From Rhodococcoides fascians A44A (GTDB lineage Bacteria; Actinomycetota; Actinomycetes; Mycobacteriales; Mycobacteriaceae), in the NCBI RefSeq assembly GCF_000760735.1, contig NZ_JMEX01000005.1:936829-1000828 (forward strand): a DNA stretch of 64,000 bases. Direction: 5' to 3'. A program made the position numbers and the translations under genes. Under the pieces are notes generated by a model. That model did no database searches and was not told where the DNA came from. It was given only the letters and a program-made list of their open reading frames with translations. Shown here one piece after another: positions 20,229-28,465 of this stretch; within the stretch, counting starts at the first letter, position 1, and each line of letters opens with the position of its first letter.

Positions 20229-20807
20229 CTAGCGGCGCGACGTGCCCGCACAGGCCCCCGCGACCCAGGTGTCGACGTCGGCACGGCTTCGCAGACGCAC
20301 CACAGGCATGTCGGGGCGACGAACAGCCATCGACCGAACCTTCGAACGATTGCGGTGGTAAGTGGTCCATGCCCAGCGAACTATGTGGTCGCGTTCGACG
20401 AAGATCCGGTGCAGCGGCGGCTCGATGTTGCCGTTCCACAGGATCTCTCGCCGCAACCGCCGCCGAACGGTCCTGACGACGACCTGCTTCATGACAACGC
20501 GCCGCGGCAGGTCGAGCCAGACGACGAGATCCGCACGGTCGGCAAGACGGTCGCGGACAAGGGAGTACTGCCATTCGGTGACCCATCTCGGGCGAGCGGA
20601 GAACGCGTCGACGTCGGCTTCGAACGACTCACGCGGGATCCAACCGGGTCCGTGATACAACGCGTCGATCTCGATGTGTTCGATGCCGAGGCACTCTCCG
20701 ATGAGCCCGGCGAGCGTGGTCTTACCCGCACCGGCCGTCCCGGCGACCAGAATTCGTTCAGGCTGGTATGGAATCGGGTCGTCGGGGCCGAGAATCACGG
20801 CAATCAC
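20229..20807 (-). CDS. P-loop nucleotide kinase-like NTPase (adenylate kinase-related)
   Basis: A 192-residue P-loop protein with Walker A GTAGAGKT at residues 23-30, an EIDALYHGPGW block near 47, VVWLDLPR near 95 acting as Walker B, and EILWNGNIEP near 121. This pattern belongs to the adenylate-kinase-like family often annotated FlaR or topology-modulation protein; the substrate is unknown. It lies 21 bp downstream of the MocA-like gene on the same strand and converges with nhaA. It may simply be cotranscribed with mocA. Confidence 0.75.
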   Translation of the reverse strand: MIAVILGPDDPIPYQPERILVAGTAGAGKTTLAGLIGECLGIEHIEIDALYHGPGWIPRESFEADVDAFSARPRWVTEWQYSLVRDRLADRADLVVWLDLPRRVVMKQVVVRTVRRRLRREILWNGNIEPPLHRIFVERDHIVRWAWTTYHRNRSKVRSMAVRRPDMPVVRLRSRADVDTWVAGACAGTSRR

Positions 20808-20828
20808 GGTACCAACCCGGGTACGGCT

Positions 20829-21377
20829 TCATCGATGATCGTGATCCACACCGGTTGCCCAGCGCGAACATTCGACGGCGATGACGTCGTCGCGGTTGCG
20901 GAGAAATTCTCGGGCGCCCTTGTCTCCCGTTGCGCCGGCGGCGACTGCGGCCCAGTGCTCGCGTCCGAACACCACCGGGTGACCGGGGGAACCGTCGAAC
21001 ACTGCTCGTGCGAGCCCGGTGGCGTCTGCCGCTGCCAGGACTGCGCGCACCACCTCCTCGCCGACGTCGGGAGTGTCCACCACGTGGACGACGGCGAAGG
21101 CTGCGTCACCTGCCGCGGCGAGCCCGGCCTTCAGCGATGCGCTCATCCCTTCCTGCCAGTCGGCTGCATACACGGCGCGAGCGGGGGCGGGAACGTCGGT
21201 GTCGGCGGCACCGAGGACGACCACGACCTCGGCGCAGCCTCCGTCCACCAATGCCTGGACGGCCGCTGCCAGCCAGTCACCGTCGTGGGCGAGGACCTTG
21301 GGTGAGCCGTATCGGCGTCCGGCACCTGCGGCCAGCAGCACTCCCACTGCATCTGGAACCACTGCATCTGGAACCAC
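20829..21377 (-). CDS. MocA/MobA-like molybdenum cofactor nucleotidyltransferase
   Basis: A 182-residue NTP_transf_3 protein. The nucleotide-binding signature is LLAAGAGRRYGSPK. GHPVVFGREH and the acidic VVDTPDV block are typical of MocA, the CTP:molybdopterin cytidylyltransferase that matures xanthine dehydrogenase cofactor. The xanthine dehydrogenase genes at 27650-31164 give it a client. GTG at 21377 is preferred because GGAGGG lies six bases upstream. An ATG at 21407 has no such site. A 15-bp tandem repeat duplicates this start region, giving VVPDAVVPDAV at the N-terminus. Confidence 0.78.
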   Translation of the reverse strand: MVPDAVVPDAVGVLLAAGAGRRYGSPKVLAHDGDWLAAAVQALVDGGCAEVVVVLGAADTDVPAPARAVYAADWQEGMSASLKAGLAAAGDAAFAVVHVVDTPDVGEEVVRAVLAAADATGLARAVFDGSPGHPVVFGREHWAAVAAGATGDKGAREFLRNRDDVIAVECSRWATGVDHDHR

Positions 21378-21380
21378 TGC
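21345..21380 (-). repeat. 15-bp tandem repeat spanning the mocA-like start codon
   Basis: CACTGCATCTGGAAC occurs twice in direct succession (21345-21359, 21360-21374) followed by CACTGC. On the coding strand this duplicates GTG-GTT-CCA-GAT-GCA in frame, so GTG codons fall at 21377, 21362 and 21347. Only the first lies at correct distance from GGAGGG. The repeat looks like replication slippage and could vary in copy number. Confidence 0.75.
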
Positions 21381-21541
21381 GCACCCTCCGTTTGGACATT
21401 CGCACAACGACTACGGCCGGACAGCCGATCATTATTGTGCCCGCTCGACTCGCGACATCTCCCGCGATGGCGGATTCTGTTACCACTTCTCCTGCAGCGT
21501 GGCAGGACTTCGATTCCTGTTCGCTACCGCGAGGTGTCCAC

Positions 21542-23446
21542 ATGTCCGTTCTCCCGATCAAGCGTCGCCGTGTTCATCCTGTCGACGAAGTGTTGCCCGT
21601 CCCCAAACTCGCTGCGTACGGCTTTCAACATGTCGTCGCGTTCTACGCGGGCGCCGTACTGGTGCCGATCATCATCGGCAGCGCGATCGGACTGACCAAC
21701 GAACAGTTGATCCACCTGATCAATGCCGACCTGTTCACGTGCGGGATCGCGTCGATCATTCAGTCCGTGGGGTTCTGGAAGATCGGCGTTCGCCTCCCGC
21801 TTCTGCAGGGCGTGACGTTTGCCGGAGTGTCACCGGTGATCGCGATCGCGATGGCGAACGGCGGCGGCACCGAGGGGTTGCTGTACGTCTACGGAGCCGT
21901 CATCGTCGCGGGCCTCGTCACGTTCTTCATGGCACCGTATTTCAGCAAGCTTCTGAGGTTCTTTCCGCCCGTCGTGACCGGGACGGTGATCACGATCATC
22001 GGCGTCGCACTGCTCCCCGTCGCCGTCAACGATGCGGTGACCAATCCCGCTACGCACGAGCAGGATCCGACGAACGGACGGTGGATGGCGTACGCCATCG
22101 GCACCCTGCTGATCATCGTGCTGATTCAGCGCTTCTTCAAAGGATTCATGGCGACCATCGCGGTGTTGCTCGGTTTGGTGATCGGGAGCGCCGTCGCATT
22201 CGTTCTGGGAGACATGAGCTTCGACGGCACCGGTGAAGCATCGTGGGTGGGCTTCACGCAGCCGTTCCTGTTCGGCGCGCCGAAGTTCAGCTTCATCGCG
22301 ATCATCTCGATGATCGTCGTCATGCTGATCATTGCCGTCGAAACCACCGGAAGTGTCTATGCCACCGGCGAAATAGTCGGGAAGCGGATCAAGAAGGACG
22401 ACATAGCGGCAACCCTGCGCGCGGACGGCGTGGCGACGGTGATCGGCGGGACGTTCAACTCGTTCCCCTACACCGCATTCTCGGAGAACGTCGGGCTGGT
22501 GCGTCTCACCGGAGTTCGGAGCCGGTGGGTCGTGGCAGCGGCGGGCGCAATCATGATCCTGCTGGGGCTACTGCCGAAAACCGCCGCGGTCGTTGCGTCG
22601 ATTCCGCCGCCCGTGCTCGGCGGTGCGGCGCTGGCTCTGTTCGCGACGGTTGCCGTGGTGGGAATCCAGACGCTGTCCAAGGTCGATTTCACCGACCACC
22701 GCAATTTGATCATCGTGGCAACCAGCCTGGGCCTCGCGATGCTGGTGACGATCCAACCGACGGTGTCCCAGGGCGTGCCTGCATGGCTCGAGATGCTCTT
22801 CGGCAGCGGTATCGTCCTCGGAGCCGTCACGGCGATCGTGTTGAACGTGTTGTTCTTCCATCTCGGTGGTCGCGGCCAGGCCGTGGCAGGTGGACCGGGT
22901 AAGGGAATCACCCTGGACAAGGTCAACGCAATGATTCCCGACGAATTCGCCTCGACGTTCGGCGGTCTGGTTCAGGGCACACCATGGGTGGTCGAGCGTG
23001 CGTACCAGCAGGCACCGTTCGCCGACGCGCACAGCCTGCGGGAGGCGTTCCAGGAATCTCTGCTGGCCGGGACGACGGAGGAGCAGGTGGAGCTGATCAA
23101 CAGTTACCCCGACCTCGGCAGTGAGGATGCGACGGGAACACTGCACGCTGCAGATCACGTCGGCCTGTCCAATCTGGAGGAAGACGAGCACGACAGCATC
23201 GTCCAACTCGCGGCGGAGTACCGGCAGCACTTCGGATTTCCGCTCGTGATCTGTGCCAGGGAGACCGAACGCTACGACAGAGTTCTCGCCAATGGGTGGT
23301 CGCGCATGGAGAATGCAGCCGCGGCCGAGCGATCGTTTGCGATGATCGAGATCGCCAAGATCGCGAACTATCGCTTCGACGACCTCGTCGCCGACGCCAA
23401 CCCCATCGCCGCCGCCCGCTTCGGTCGGCTGACCGAGCACAGATAG
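21542..23446 (+). CDS. NCS2 purine permease fused to a UraD-like domain lacking the catalytic His
   Basis: A 634-residue two-domain protein. Residues 1-455 form an NCS2 (uracil-xanthine/urate) permease with about 12-14 membrane segments. They contain QHVVAFYAGAVLVPII, LPLLQGVTFAGVSP and the substrate motif FNSFPYTAFSENVGL. Residues 458-620 match OHCU decarboxylase (UraD) end to end, including PWVVERA, FGFPLVICAR and the EIAKIANYRFDDLV tail. The UraD catalytic HPDL is SYPDLG here (Tyr522), and the catalytic EQ is replaced in HAADHVGL. The domain may therefore be a scaffold or sensor. The gene heads the urate-degradation operon. The ATG at 21542 starts a canonical NCS2 N-terminus. Confidence 0.87.
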   Translation: MSVLPIKRRRVHPVDEVLPVPKLAAYGFQHVVAFYAGAVLVPIIIGSAIGLTNEQLIHLINADLFTCGIASIIQSVGFWKIGVRLPLLQGVTFAGVSPVIAIAMANGGGTEGLLYVYGAVIVAGLVTFFMAPYFSKLLRFFPPVVTGTVITIIGVALLPVAVNDAVTNPATHEQDPTNGRWMAYAIGTLLIIVLIQRFFKGFMATIAVLLGLVIGSAVAFVLGDMSFDGTGEASWVGFTQPFLFGAPKFSFIAIISMIVVMLIIAVETTGSVYATGEIVGKRIKKDDIAATLRADGVATVIGGTFNSFPYTAFSENVGLVRLTGVRSRWVVAAAGAIMILLGLLPKTAAVVASIPPPVLGGAALALFATVAVVGIQTLSKVDFTDHRNLIIVATSLGLAMLVTIQPTVSQGVPAWLEMLFGSGIVLGAVTAIVLNVLFFHLGGRGQAVAGGPGKGITLDKVNAMIPDEFASTFGGLVQGTPWVVERAYQQAPFADAHSLREAFQESLLAGTTEEQVELINSYPDLGSEDATGTLHAADHVGLSNLEEDEHDSIVQLAAEYRQHFGFPLVICARETERYDRVLANGWSRMENAAAAERSFAMIEIAKIANYRFDDLVADANPIAAARFGRLTEHR

Positions 23447-23455
23447 CGAGATGCG

Positions 23456-23959
23456 TTGTTACACGAATGGATAGGCCTGGACGGGTTCAACGAACTGTCG
23501 GACCGGCAGGCGATGCATGCTCTGTTCGAGTGTTGCTCGTCGTCGATCTGGGCTCGACGGGTCGCCGGGTCTCGGCCGTTCTCGTCCCGAGATCAACTGC
23601 TGGACCGGGCAGATCGAGTGCTCGCCGAACTCCCGGAAGCGGAGATCGACCAGGCGCTCGACGGCCACCCCCGGATCGGCGGGCGGGCGGACAACAGCTC
23701 CTCCCAGCGCGAGCAGGCGGCTGTCCAGAGTGCAGGATCGGATGTGCTGGCCGAGCTCGCCGAGGCCAATCGCAAGTACGAAGCACAGTTCGGGCACGTA
23801 TACCTGGTGTGCGCCACCGGACGGTCGGCGACGGAGTTGCTCGCTATCCTCGAAGAGAGATTGGGGAACGACCCCGAGACCGAGCGACGGGTGCTGCGCG
23901 TGGAACTGGCCAAGATCAACAGAATTCGACTGAACCGGGTGTTGGGGCCGCAGCAGTGA
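23456..23959 (+). CDS. uraD: 2-oxo-4-hydroxy-4-carboxy-5-ureidoimidazoline (OHCU) decarboxylase
   Basis: A 167-residue stand-alone UraD, which decarboxylates OHCU to S-allantoin after uricase and HIU hydrolase. The catalytic His is present in GHPRIGGRA, a Ser-rich SSSQREQAAVQ stretch carries the Glu, and NRKYEAQFGHVYLVCATG and RRVLRVELAKI complete the fold. The only start that keeps the conserved GLDGFNELSDRQA beginning is a TTG at 23456, nine bases after the permease stop. A TTG start may keep translation low. The four-base overlap with the next gene implies coupling. This intact copy probably does the chemistry that the fused domain cannot. Confidence 0.87.
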   Translation: MLHEWIGLDGFNELSDRQAMHALFECCSSSIWARRVAGSRPFSSRDQLLDRADRVLAELPEAEIDQALDGHPRIGGRADNSSSQREQAAVQSAGSDVLAELAEANRKYEAQFGHVYLVCATGRSATELLAILEERLGNDPETERRVLRVELAKINRIRLNRVLGPQQ

Positions 23960-24282
23960 GCGGGATCAGCACGCACGTTCTCGACGCGGTCGCCGGGGCT
24001 CCCGCGGTGGGGATACGGGTCGCGCTGTTCCATCCGGTGGACGGACAGATCGCGACGGCGGCCACCGACGCCGACGGACGGGTGCCGGAACTGGTACCCG
24101 GTCCGGTCGCTACCGGTACGTACCGCCTGTCCTTCGACACCGGCAGCTACTTCGACGTCCACGGCACGGCGACGTTCTATCCGGAAGTGTCCATCTCGTT
24201 CGCTGTGACCGACCCGGATGCGCACTACCACGTTCCATTGTTGTTGTCCCCGTTCGCCTATTCCACCTATCGCGGGAGCTGA
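23956..24282 (+). CDS. 5-hydroxyisourate hydrolase (transthyretin-like)
   Basis: A 108-residue HIU hydrolase that opens 5-hydroxyisourate, the uricase product, to OHCU. It has ISTHVLDAVAGAPA with catalytic His7, the ADGRVPEL block with the conserved Arg, and the diagnostic C-terminal YRGS. Size and motifs match the family exactly. It starts with GTG overlapping the uraD stop (GTGA) and ends one base before the uricase ATG, so all three are one operon. It has no signal peptide, so it acts in the cytosol. Confidence 0.93.
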   Translation: MSGISTHVLDAVAGAPAVGIRVALFHPVDGQIATAATDADGRVPELVPGPVATGTYRLSFDTGSYFDVHGTATFYPEVSISFAVTDPDAHYHVPLLLSPFAYSTYRGS

Positions 24283-24283
24283 G

Positions 24284-25204
24284 ATGACCGACCTGAACGG
24301 CAAGATCGTCCTCGGGGCAAACCAGTACGGCAAAGCCGAGAACCGAGTCGTACGGATCTACCGTGATTCTCCGCGACACGAGATCCACGACATCAACGTC
24401 TCGAGCGCGCTGCGCGGCGACTTCTCACCCGCCCACCTCGTCGGCGATCAATCGAATGTTCTACCGACGGATACGCAGAAGCAGACGGCATACACGTACG
24501 CCAAGTCCAAGGGCCTGTTGCACATCGAGAGCTACGGGCTAGACCTTGCCCGGCATTACGTCGACGATGTCGAGCCCGTCGAGGGCGCCCGCATCGAGCT
24601 CGAGGAGTACGCCTGGCAGCGTGTTGTCGTCGACGGAGCCGAGCACGACCACACGTGGACGCGCAAGGGCGAGGAGATCCGCACGTCCGCGGTGACCGTC
24701 GAAGGCAAGGGCGAGTACCAGAAGACGTGGGTCGTCAGCGGTTTCAAGGAACTGATCATCCTCAAGTCCACCGGGTCGGAGTTCGCGGGCTTCCTCGAGG
24801 ACGAGCTGACCGTGCTCGAACCGACCCATGACCGGGTGATGGCGACGTCTCTCACTGCGCAGTGGCGCTACACTCGCACCGACGTGGACTGGGACGGAGT
24901 CCACGCAGGCGTGAAGGCCGCGATGATCGAGCGGTTCGCCAATCTGCAGTCACTTGCACTGCAGCAGACGTTGTACGCGATGGGTGAGGCGGTACTGCAG
25001 AAGTATCCGTTCATCGCAGAGATTCGGATGTCGGCACCCAACAAGCATCATTTCCTCTACGACACAGCACGTTTCGGTGTCCCCAACGACAACGAGGTAT
25101 TCAACGCCGACGATCGACCCTATGGTTTGATCCAGGCGACGGTCGAGCGCGAGGATGCCCCGGACGCCGGCAGTGCATGGCGCACCTACTCGGTGGTCGG
25201 CTGA
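24284..25204 (+). CDS. Urate oxidase (uricase)
   Basis: A 306-residue cofactor-free uricase that oxidises urate to 5-hydroxyisourate with O2. The catalytic residues are visible: Lys17 in YGKAENRVV, Thr62-Asp63 in PTDTQKQT, and His255 in PNKHHFLYD. The tandem T-fold repeats are complete and the length is normal. There is no C-terminal peroxisome signal, as expected for a bacterium. The ATG lies one base after the HIU hydrolase stop. It converges with the DUF2461 gene 10 bp downstream. Confidence 0.95.
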   Translation: MTDLNGKIVLGANQYGKAENRVVRIYRDSPRHEIHDINVSSALRGDFSPAHLVGDQSNVLPTDTQKQTAYTYAKSKGLLHIESYGLDLARHYVDDVEPVEGARIELEEYAWQRVVVDGAEHDHTWTRKGEEIRTSAVTVEGKGEYQKTWVVSGFKELIILKSTGSEFAGFLEDELTVLEPTHDRVMATSLTAQWRYTRTDVDWDGVHAGVKAAMIERFANLQSLALQQTLYAMGEAVLQKYPFIAEIRMSAPNKHHFLYDTARFGVPNDNEVFNADDRPYGLIQATVEREDAPDAGSAWRTYSVVG

Positions 25205-25214
25205 GCACCGGTAC

Positions 25215-25844
25215 CTACTGCAGAACCTGCTCGGCCCACTCGACGAGAGGGGCCATCTTCCGCCACGATTCACGGACCCGTGCAGCGGCTTTCGGTGTTT
25301 CGAGCCAGGCAGGCGAACCGAAATGCCTGCTGACGGTCAGGGTCTTGTGGCGGAGCAGTTCGATCCGCGGGTGGTCGGCGTCGTAACCTCGCGGTTTGGT
25401 CTTGAGCTGGTCGCCGCCGATCTCGAAGCCTGCTTTCTGCATCGCCGCAACGATGTTCTCGAGCTCGGTCCCGCGCACCTCGGTGTCGACGGCGTCCCGG
25501 AACCGGGCGATTCCGTCGGCGTCCGCGTGATAAAAGCCGCCCGCGACGAAAAGTCCGGCCGGGTCGATCTGAACGTAGTACCCCAGGGCCGAGCCCCGCG
25601 CGACGAACGCACCCTGGTGCGCTTTGTAGGGGGTCTTGTCCTTCGAGAATCGGACGTCGCGGTACGGCCGGAACATCTTCGCGGGACCGAACTCGGACTC
25701 GAGTTCGGCGAGAAGCGCCGTCATCGGTTCCTTCACCGAGTGTTGGTAGACGTCCTTGTGGGCGTTCCACCACACTTTGCTGTTGTCCGCTTCCAGGTCC
25801 TCGTAGAAGTCGAGAGCGGCGAAAGGGATCCCCGTGAAAGCCAT
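25215..25844 (-). CDS. DUF2461 (TIGR02453) family protein
   Basis: A 209-residue protein of the DUF2461 family, widespread but uncharacterised. The family start is FYEDLEADNSKVWWNAHKD at residues 13-31. The mid motif RPYRDVRFSKDKTPYKAHQG is at about 58-77, and YYVQIDP and GGFYHADAD follow. No catalytic role is established. It begins 10 bp upstream of the pucR stop codon's neighbour and follows pucR on the same strand, so it may be cotranscribed with the regulator. The ATG at 25844 is the natural start; a longer open frame upstream lies inside pucR. Confidence 0.82.
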   Translation of the reverse strand: MAFTGIPFAALDFYEDLEADNSKVWWNAHKDVYQHSVKEPMTALLAELESEFGPAKMFRPYRDVRFSKDKTPYKAHQGAFVARGSALGYYVQIDPAGLFVAGGFYHADADGIARFRDAVDTEVRGTELENIVAAMQKAGFEIGGDQLKTKPRGYDADHPRIELLRHKTLTVSRHFGSPAWLETPKAAARVRESWRKMAPLVEWAEQVLQ

Positions 25845-25854
25845 GAGCCCGATT

Positions 25855-27405
25855 CTAGGTGTGCGGTTGCGCCACCGATTGCAGAGCCAGGTAGACGTCG
25901 ACGCGGTCCGCAGTGGACGCCATATCGCGGCCGAGCAGTTCTTCGACGCGTTTGATCCGGTAGCGGACCGTGTTGAGATGGACGTGAAGCACGTCGGCTG
26001 TCCTGTTCCACGAACCGCCCTGGGCCAGGAACTCACGCAGGGTGTCGAGTAGTCCGGAGTCGCCGTCGTACCGAAGCACCGGACCGAGGACACGCTCGGC
26101 ATAGTCGCGTCGGACACGGTCGGGAAGAATCGACACCAGCGAGACCGCCGAGTCCAGATCGCCCGCGGCGACGACAGCGACCTGTTTCTCGCTCGCCCTC
26201 GCCACGTCGGACGCGTGACGAGCGGATTGAACCGCACCTTCCAGTGCCGAGCCCGTCACCTCGGAGCTGACGCCGACGACGAGCCTGCTCCTCCCGATCC
26301 CGGCGGCCAGCCTGCGCAATCTCGTCCGGAGAACGGGCACGATGTCGACGGCTTTGGTTGTCACGATCCCCACTATGTCGCCGCGGCTTCCGCCACCGAC
26401 GCATCCACCGCCGAAGGACGTCAGAGTGTCCGACAGAACGGTCCTGAGCAGTTCGTGCATGTCACCTCGACCGACGAAGACCGCACTGATCACGACGAGT
26501 GGTTGTTCGGGATCGACGCCGGCTTGGCGAAGCCGTACGAGCGTCTCCGATGTCGACCAGTCCTCTTCCAGCAATCGCACGGCCTGGTCGGCGATTTCGC
26601 GTCGCACGAGGCGGCCTTCCTCCCTGCGAGCGCGGTCGAGAGCAGCGATCGACGCGAGCTGACCGAGGGCGTCGGAGATCGCCGGACCGAAGGTCCGGTA
26701 GTCACCGGAGACGGCAAGGAACCAGCGCATCGCTCTGGTGGACAGCGCCGCACCGACACCGAAGATGCTGTGGACGCGGCCTCCTGCGAGGGTGACCGTC
26801 GCGGGCAGGCTGTCGGCGGACAGGGCGCAGCGGGTCAGCGCATCGACGTCCTCGTCGGAGAAGGGGGTCGCTTCGACGACGAGTCGACGCCCGGTCGCGG
26901 TGAAGATCGAGCACTGCATCCCGGTCTCGCGTGTGGTGTGGACGGCCAGCTCGTCGAGGGCACGGCCGTCGGCGACAGCCGTCAGGAGCTGTCGTTGTCG
27001 CATGAGCGAGGTGTTCAACGCGGCGATCCTGTCGCCCGACACCCGGTCGACGAGAAACTCCGTCAGATCGCCGAACGACACCGACGCCGGTACGGCGAGC
27101 AGGGGCAGTCCGTGCCGCTCGCACGCGTCGACGAGATCGACCGGAACGTGACCGAGCAACCCCTCACCGGCTGCCAATGCCACAGCGCCCGAGCCGAACA
27201 CTGCCCGAACGAACGCGTCCGAATCCTCGGGCGCTCGGCGCCACACGAGTCCGGTGATGACCAACTCGCCGCCCGCGATGTAGCGAGACGGATCCGGTAG
27301 ATCGGTCGTGAACGTCCACTTGACGGTTCGCTCGTACGCCTCCGTGTCCGTGGTCAGCATGCGGATGCCAAATTCCGGAACCGCGAGCAGGTCTTTGACC
27401 TGCAT
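25855..27405 (-). CDS. pucR: PucR family transcriptional regulator of purine catabolism
   Basis: A 516-residue regulator. The N-terminal PucR sensor domain (MQVKDLLAVPEFGIRMLTTD, then VITGLVW, residues 1-125) is followed by a CdaR/GGDEF-like middle at about 290-400. A C-terminal HTH_30 domain at about 460-495 includes GGSWNRTADVLHVHLNTVRY. PucR proteins control uricase, permease and xanthine dehydrogenase genes according to purine or nitrogen status. It lies between the urate operon and the xanthine dehydrogenase genes and diverges from the latter. GGAGGTGAAC precedes the ATG at 27405. An open frame continues upstream through the repeats but is not coding. Confidence 0.9.
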   Translation of the reverse strand: MQVKDLLAVPEFGIRMLTTDTEAYERTVKWTFTTDLPDPSRYIAGGELVITGLVWRRAPEDSDAFVRAVFGSGAVALAAGEGLLGHVPVDLVDACERHGLPLLAVPASVSFGDLTEFLVDRVSGDRIAALNTSLMRQRQLLTAVADGRALDELAVHTTRETGMQCSIFTATGRRLVVEATPFSDEDVDALTRCALSADSLPATVTLAGGRVHSIFGVGAALSTRAMRWFLAVSGDYRTFGPAISDALGQLASIAALDRARREEGRLVRREIADQAVRLLEEDWSTSETLVRLRQAGVDPEQPLVVISAVFVGRGDMHELLRTVLSDTLTSFGGGCVGGGSRGDIVGIVTTKAVDIVPVLRTRLRRLAAGIGRSRLVVGVSSEVTGSALEGAVQSARHASDVARASEKQVAVVAAGDLDSAVSLVSILPDRVRRDYAERVLGPVLRYDGDSGLLDTLREFLAQGGSWNRTADVLHVHLNTVRYRIKRVEELLGRDMASTADRVDVYLALQSVAQPHT

Positions 27406-27531
27406 GTTCACCTCCGATGTTCCCCGGCTTTGTAGGAACGGACAATAACCGCGGAGTGTTTCGGTCGCGTTTCGGTCGTATCGCATCAGTACGCCGCCGC
27501 CGTAACAGATGTTCACTAGAGTTCGCACATT

Positions 27532-27639
27532 GTCACTCCGCAGGCTCCGCTCCTGCGGAGCACAATGGTCACTCCGCAGGCTCCGCTCCTGCGGCACACG
27601 ATGGTCACTCCGCAGGCTCCGCTCCTGCGGCACACGAAG
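27532..27639 (+). repeat. Three tandem 36-bp repeats, each a GC-rich hairpin
   Basis: Copies run 27532-27567, 27568-27603 and 27604-27639. Each begins GTCACTCCGCAGG and contains CCGCAGG, a 7-base CTCCGCT loop and CCTGCGG, so each can fold a 7-bp stem. Copies 2 and 3 are nearly identical; copy 1 differs after the hairpin (AGCACAATG). The array fills the end of the 244-bp gap between divergent pucR and the xanthine dehydrogenase FAD gene, stopping 10 bp before its ATG. It is not CRISPR: there are no spacers. Confidence 0.85.
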
Positions 27640-27649
27640 GCGGTGACGG

Positions 27650-28465
27650 ATGGACCTGGGAACGATTGCCGACGTGGTGATTCCGCGCATGCGGTCCGAT
27701 GTTCCTCCCGGCCGCGACGACAGTGCGGTCATCGCCGGTGGAACCTGGTTGATGTCGGAGAAACAGGACCATCTGACGCGTCTGGTCGACATCACCGGTC
27801 TGGGTTGGCCGCCGCTCGTGGTGGACGACGCCGGATTGACCGTCGCGGCGACCTGCACGATCGAGACACTGGCGACGGCGACCTTCGAACGGGACTGGCC
27901 GGCGACGGTGTTGTTCGAGCAGTGTGCGACAGCATTGCTCGCGTCGTTCAAGATCTGGAAGGTCGCCACCGTCGGCGGCAACATCTGTCTCTCTCTACCC
28001 GCGGGTGCGATGATCTCACTCGCGACGGCTCTGGACGGCGTCGCGACGGTCTGGGCCGACGACGGTTCCGAGTACACCGTCCCGGTGGTCGACTTGGTGA
28101 CCGGGCCGCACGAGAACGCCCTGCGGGTGGGCGACGTGCTGCGCAGCGTTCGCTTCACCTCCGAGGCACTCTCCGCGACAACCGCGTTCCGGAAGATTGC
28201 TCTCTCTCCGCTCGGACGTTCCGCGGCGGTGGTCGTCGGGCGTCGCGATACCAACGAACAGTTCGTCGTCAGCGTGACGGCCGCGACGAGGCGCCCGTAC
28301 GTACTCCGCTTTCCTGGGCTGCCGAGCCAGGACGAGCTGAGAGGAGCGCTCGCCGGGAGTATTCCCGACACTGCCTGGTACGGCGACCCCCACGGAGCGC
28401 CGGATTGGCGCCGACACATCACCATCGGCTCGGCTGCGGAGATTCTGGAGGAACTGACGTGCTAG
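27650..28465 (+). CDS. Xanthine dehydrogenase FAD-binding subunit
   Basis: A 271-residue FAD_binding_5/CO_deh_flav_C protein that passes electrons from the Fe-S centres to NAD+. FAD contacts are AGGTW at residues 29-33 and TVGGNICLSLPAGAM at 107-121. The length is near that of CoxM/XdhB subunits. The ATG follows the 36-bp repeat array closely, so any ribosome-binding site must lie in the last repeat's tail (GAAGGCGG). The stop overlaps the GTG of the large subunit by seven bases, ensuring stoichiometric translation. Confidence 0.87.
   Translation: MDLGTIADVVIPRMRSDVPPGRDDSAVIAGGTWLMSEKQDHLTRLVDITGLGWPPLVVDDAGLTVAATCTIETLATATFERDWPATVLFEQCATALLASFKIWKVATVGGNICLSLPAGAMISLATALDGVATVWADDGSEYTVPVVDLVTGPHENALRVGDVLRSVRFTSEALSATTAFRKIALSPLGRSAAVVVGRRDTNEQFVVSVTAATRRPYVLRFPGLPSQDELRGALAGSIPDTAWYGDPHGAPDWRRHITIGSAAEILEELTC

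Noticed and set aside
20930..21541. Upstream in-frame extension of the purine permease
   Set aside because: Arg/Pro-rich shadow of the MocA-like gene; NCS2 proteins begin near the ATG at 21542.
27532..27639. Possible CRISPR array
   Set aside because: The 36-bp units abut with no spacers and no cas genes are present.
27406..28425. Upstream extension of pucR through the hairpin repeats (856-codon frame)
   Set aside because: The repeats lack stops in that frame, but the strong GGAGGTG site and the family N-terminus place the start at 27405; the extension runs antisense over the FAD-subunit gene.
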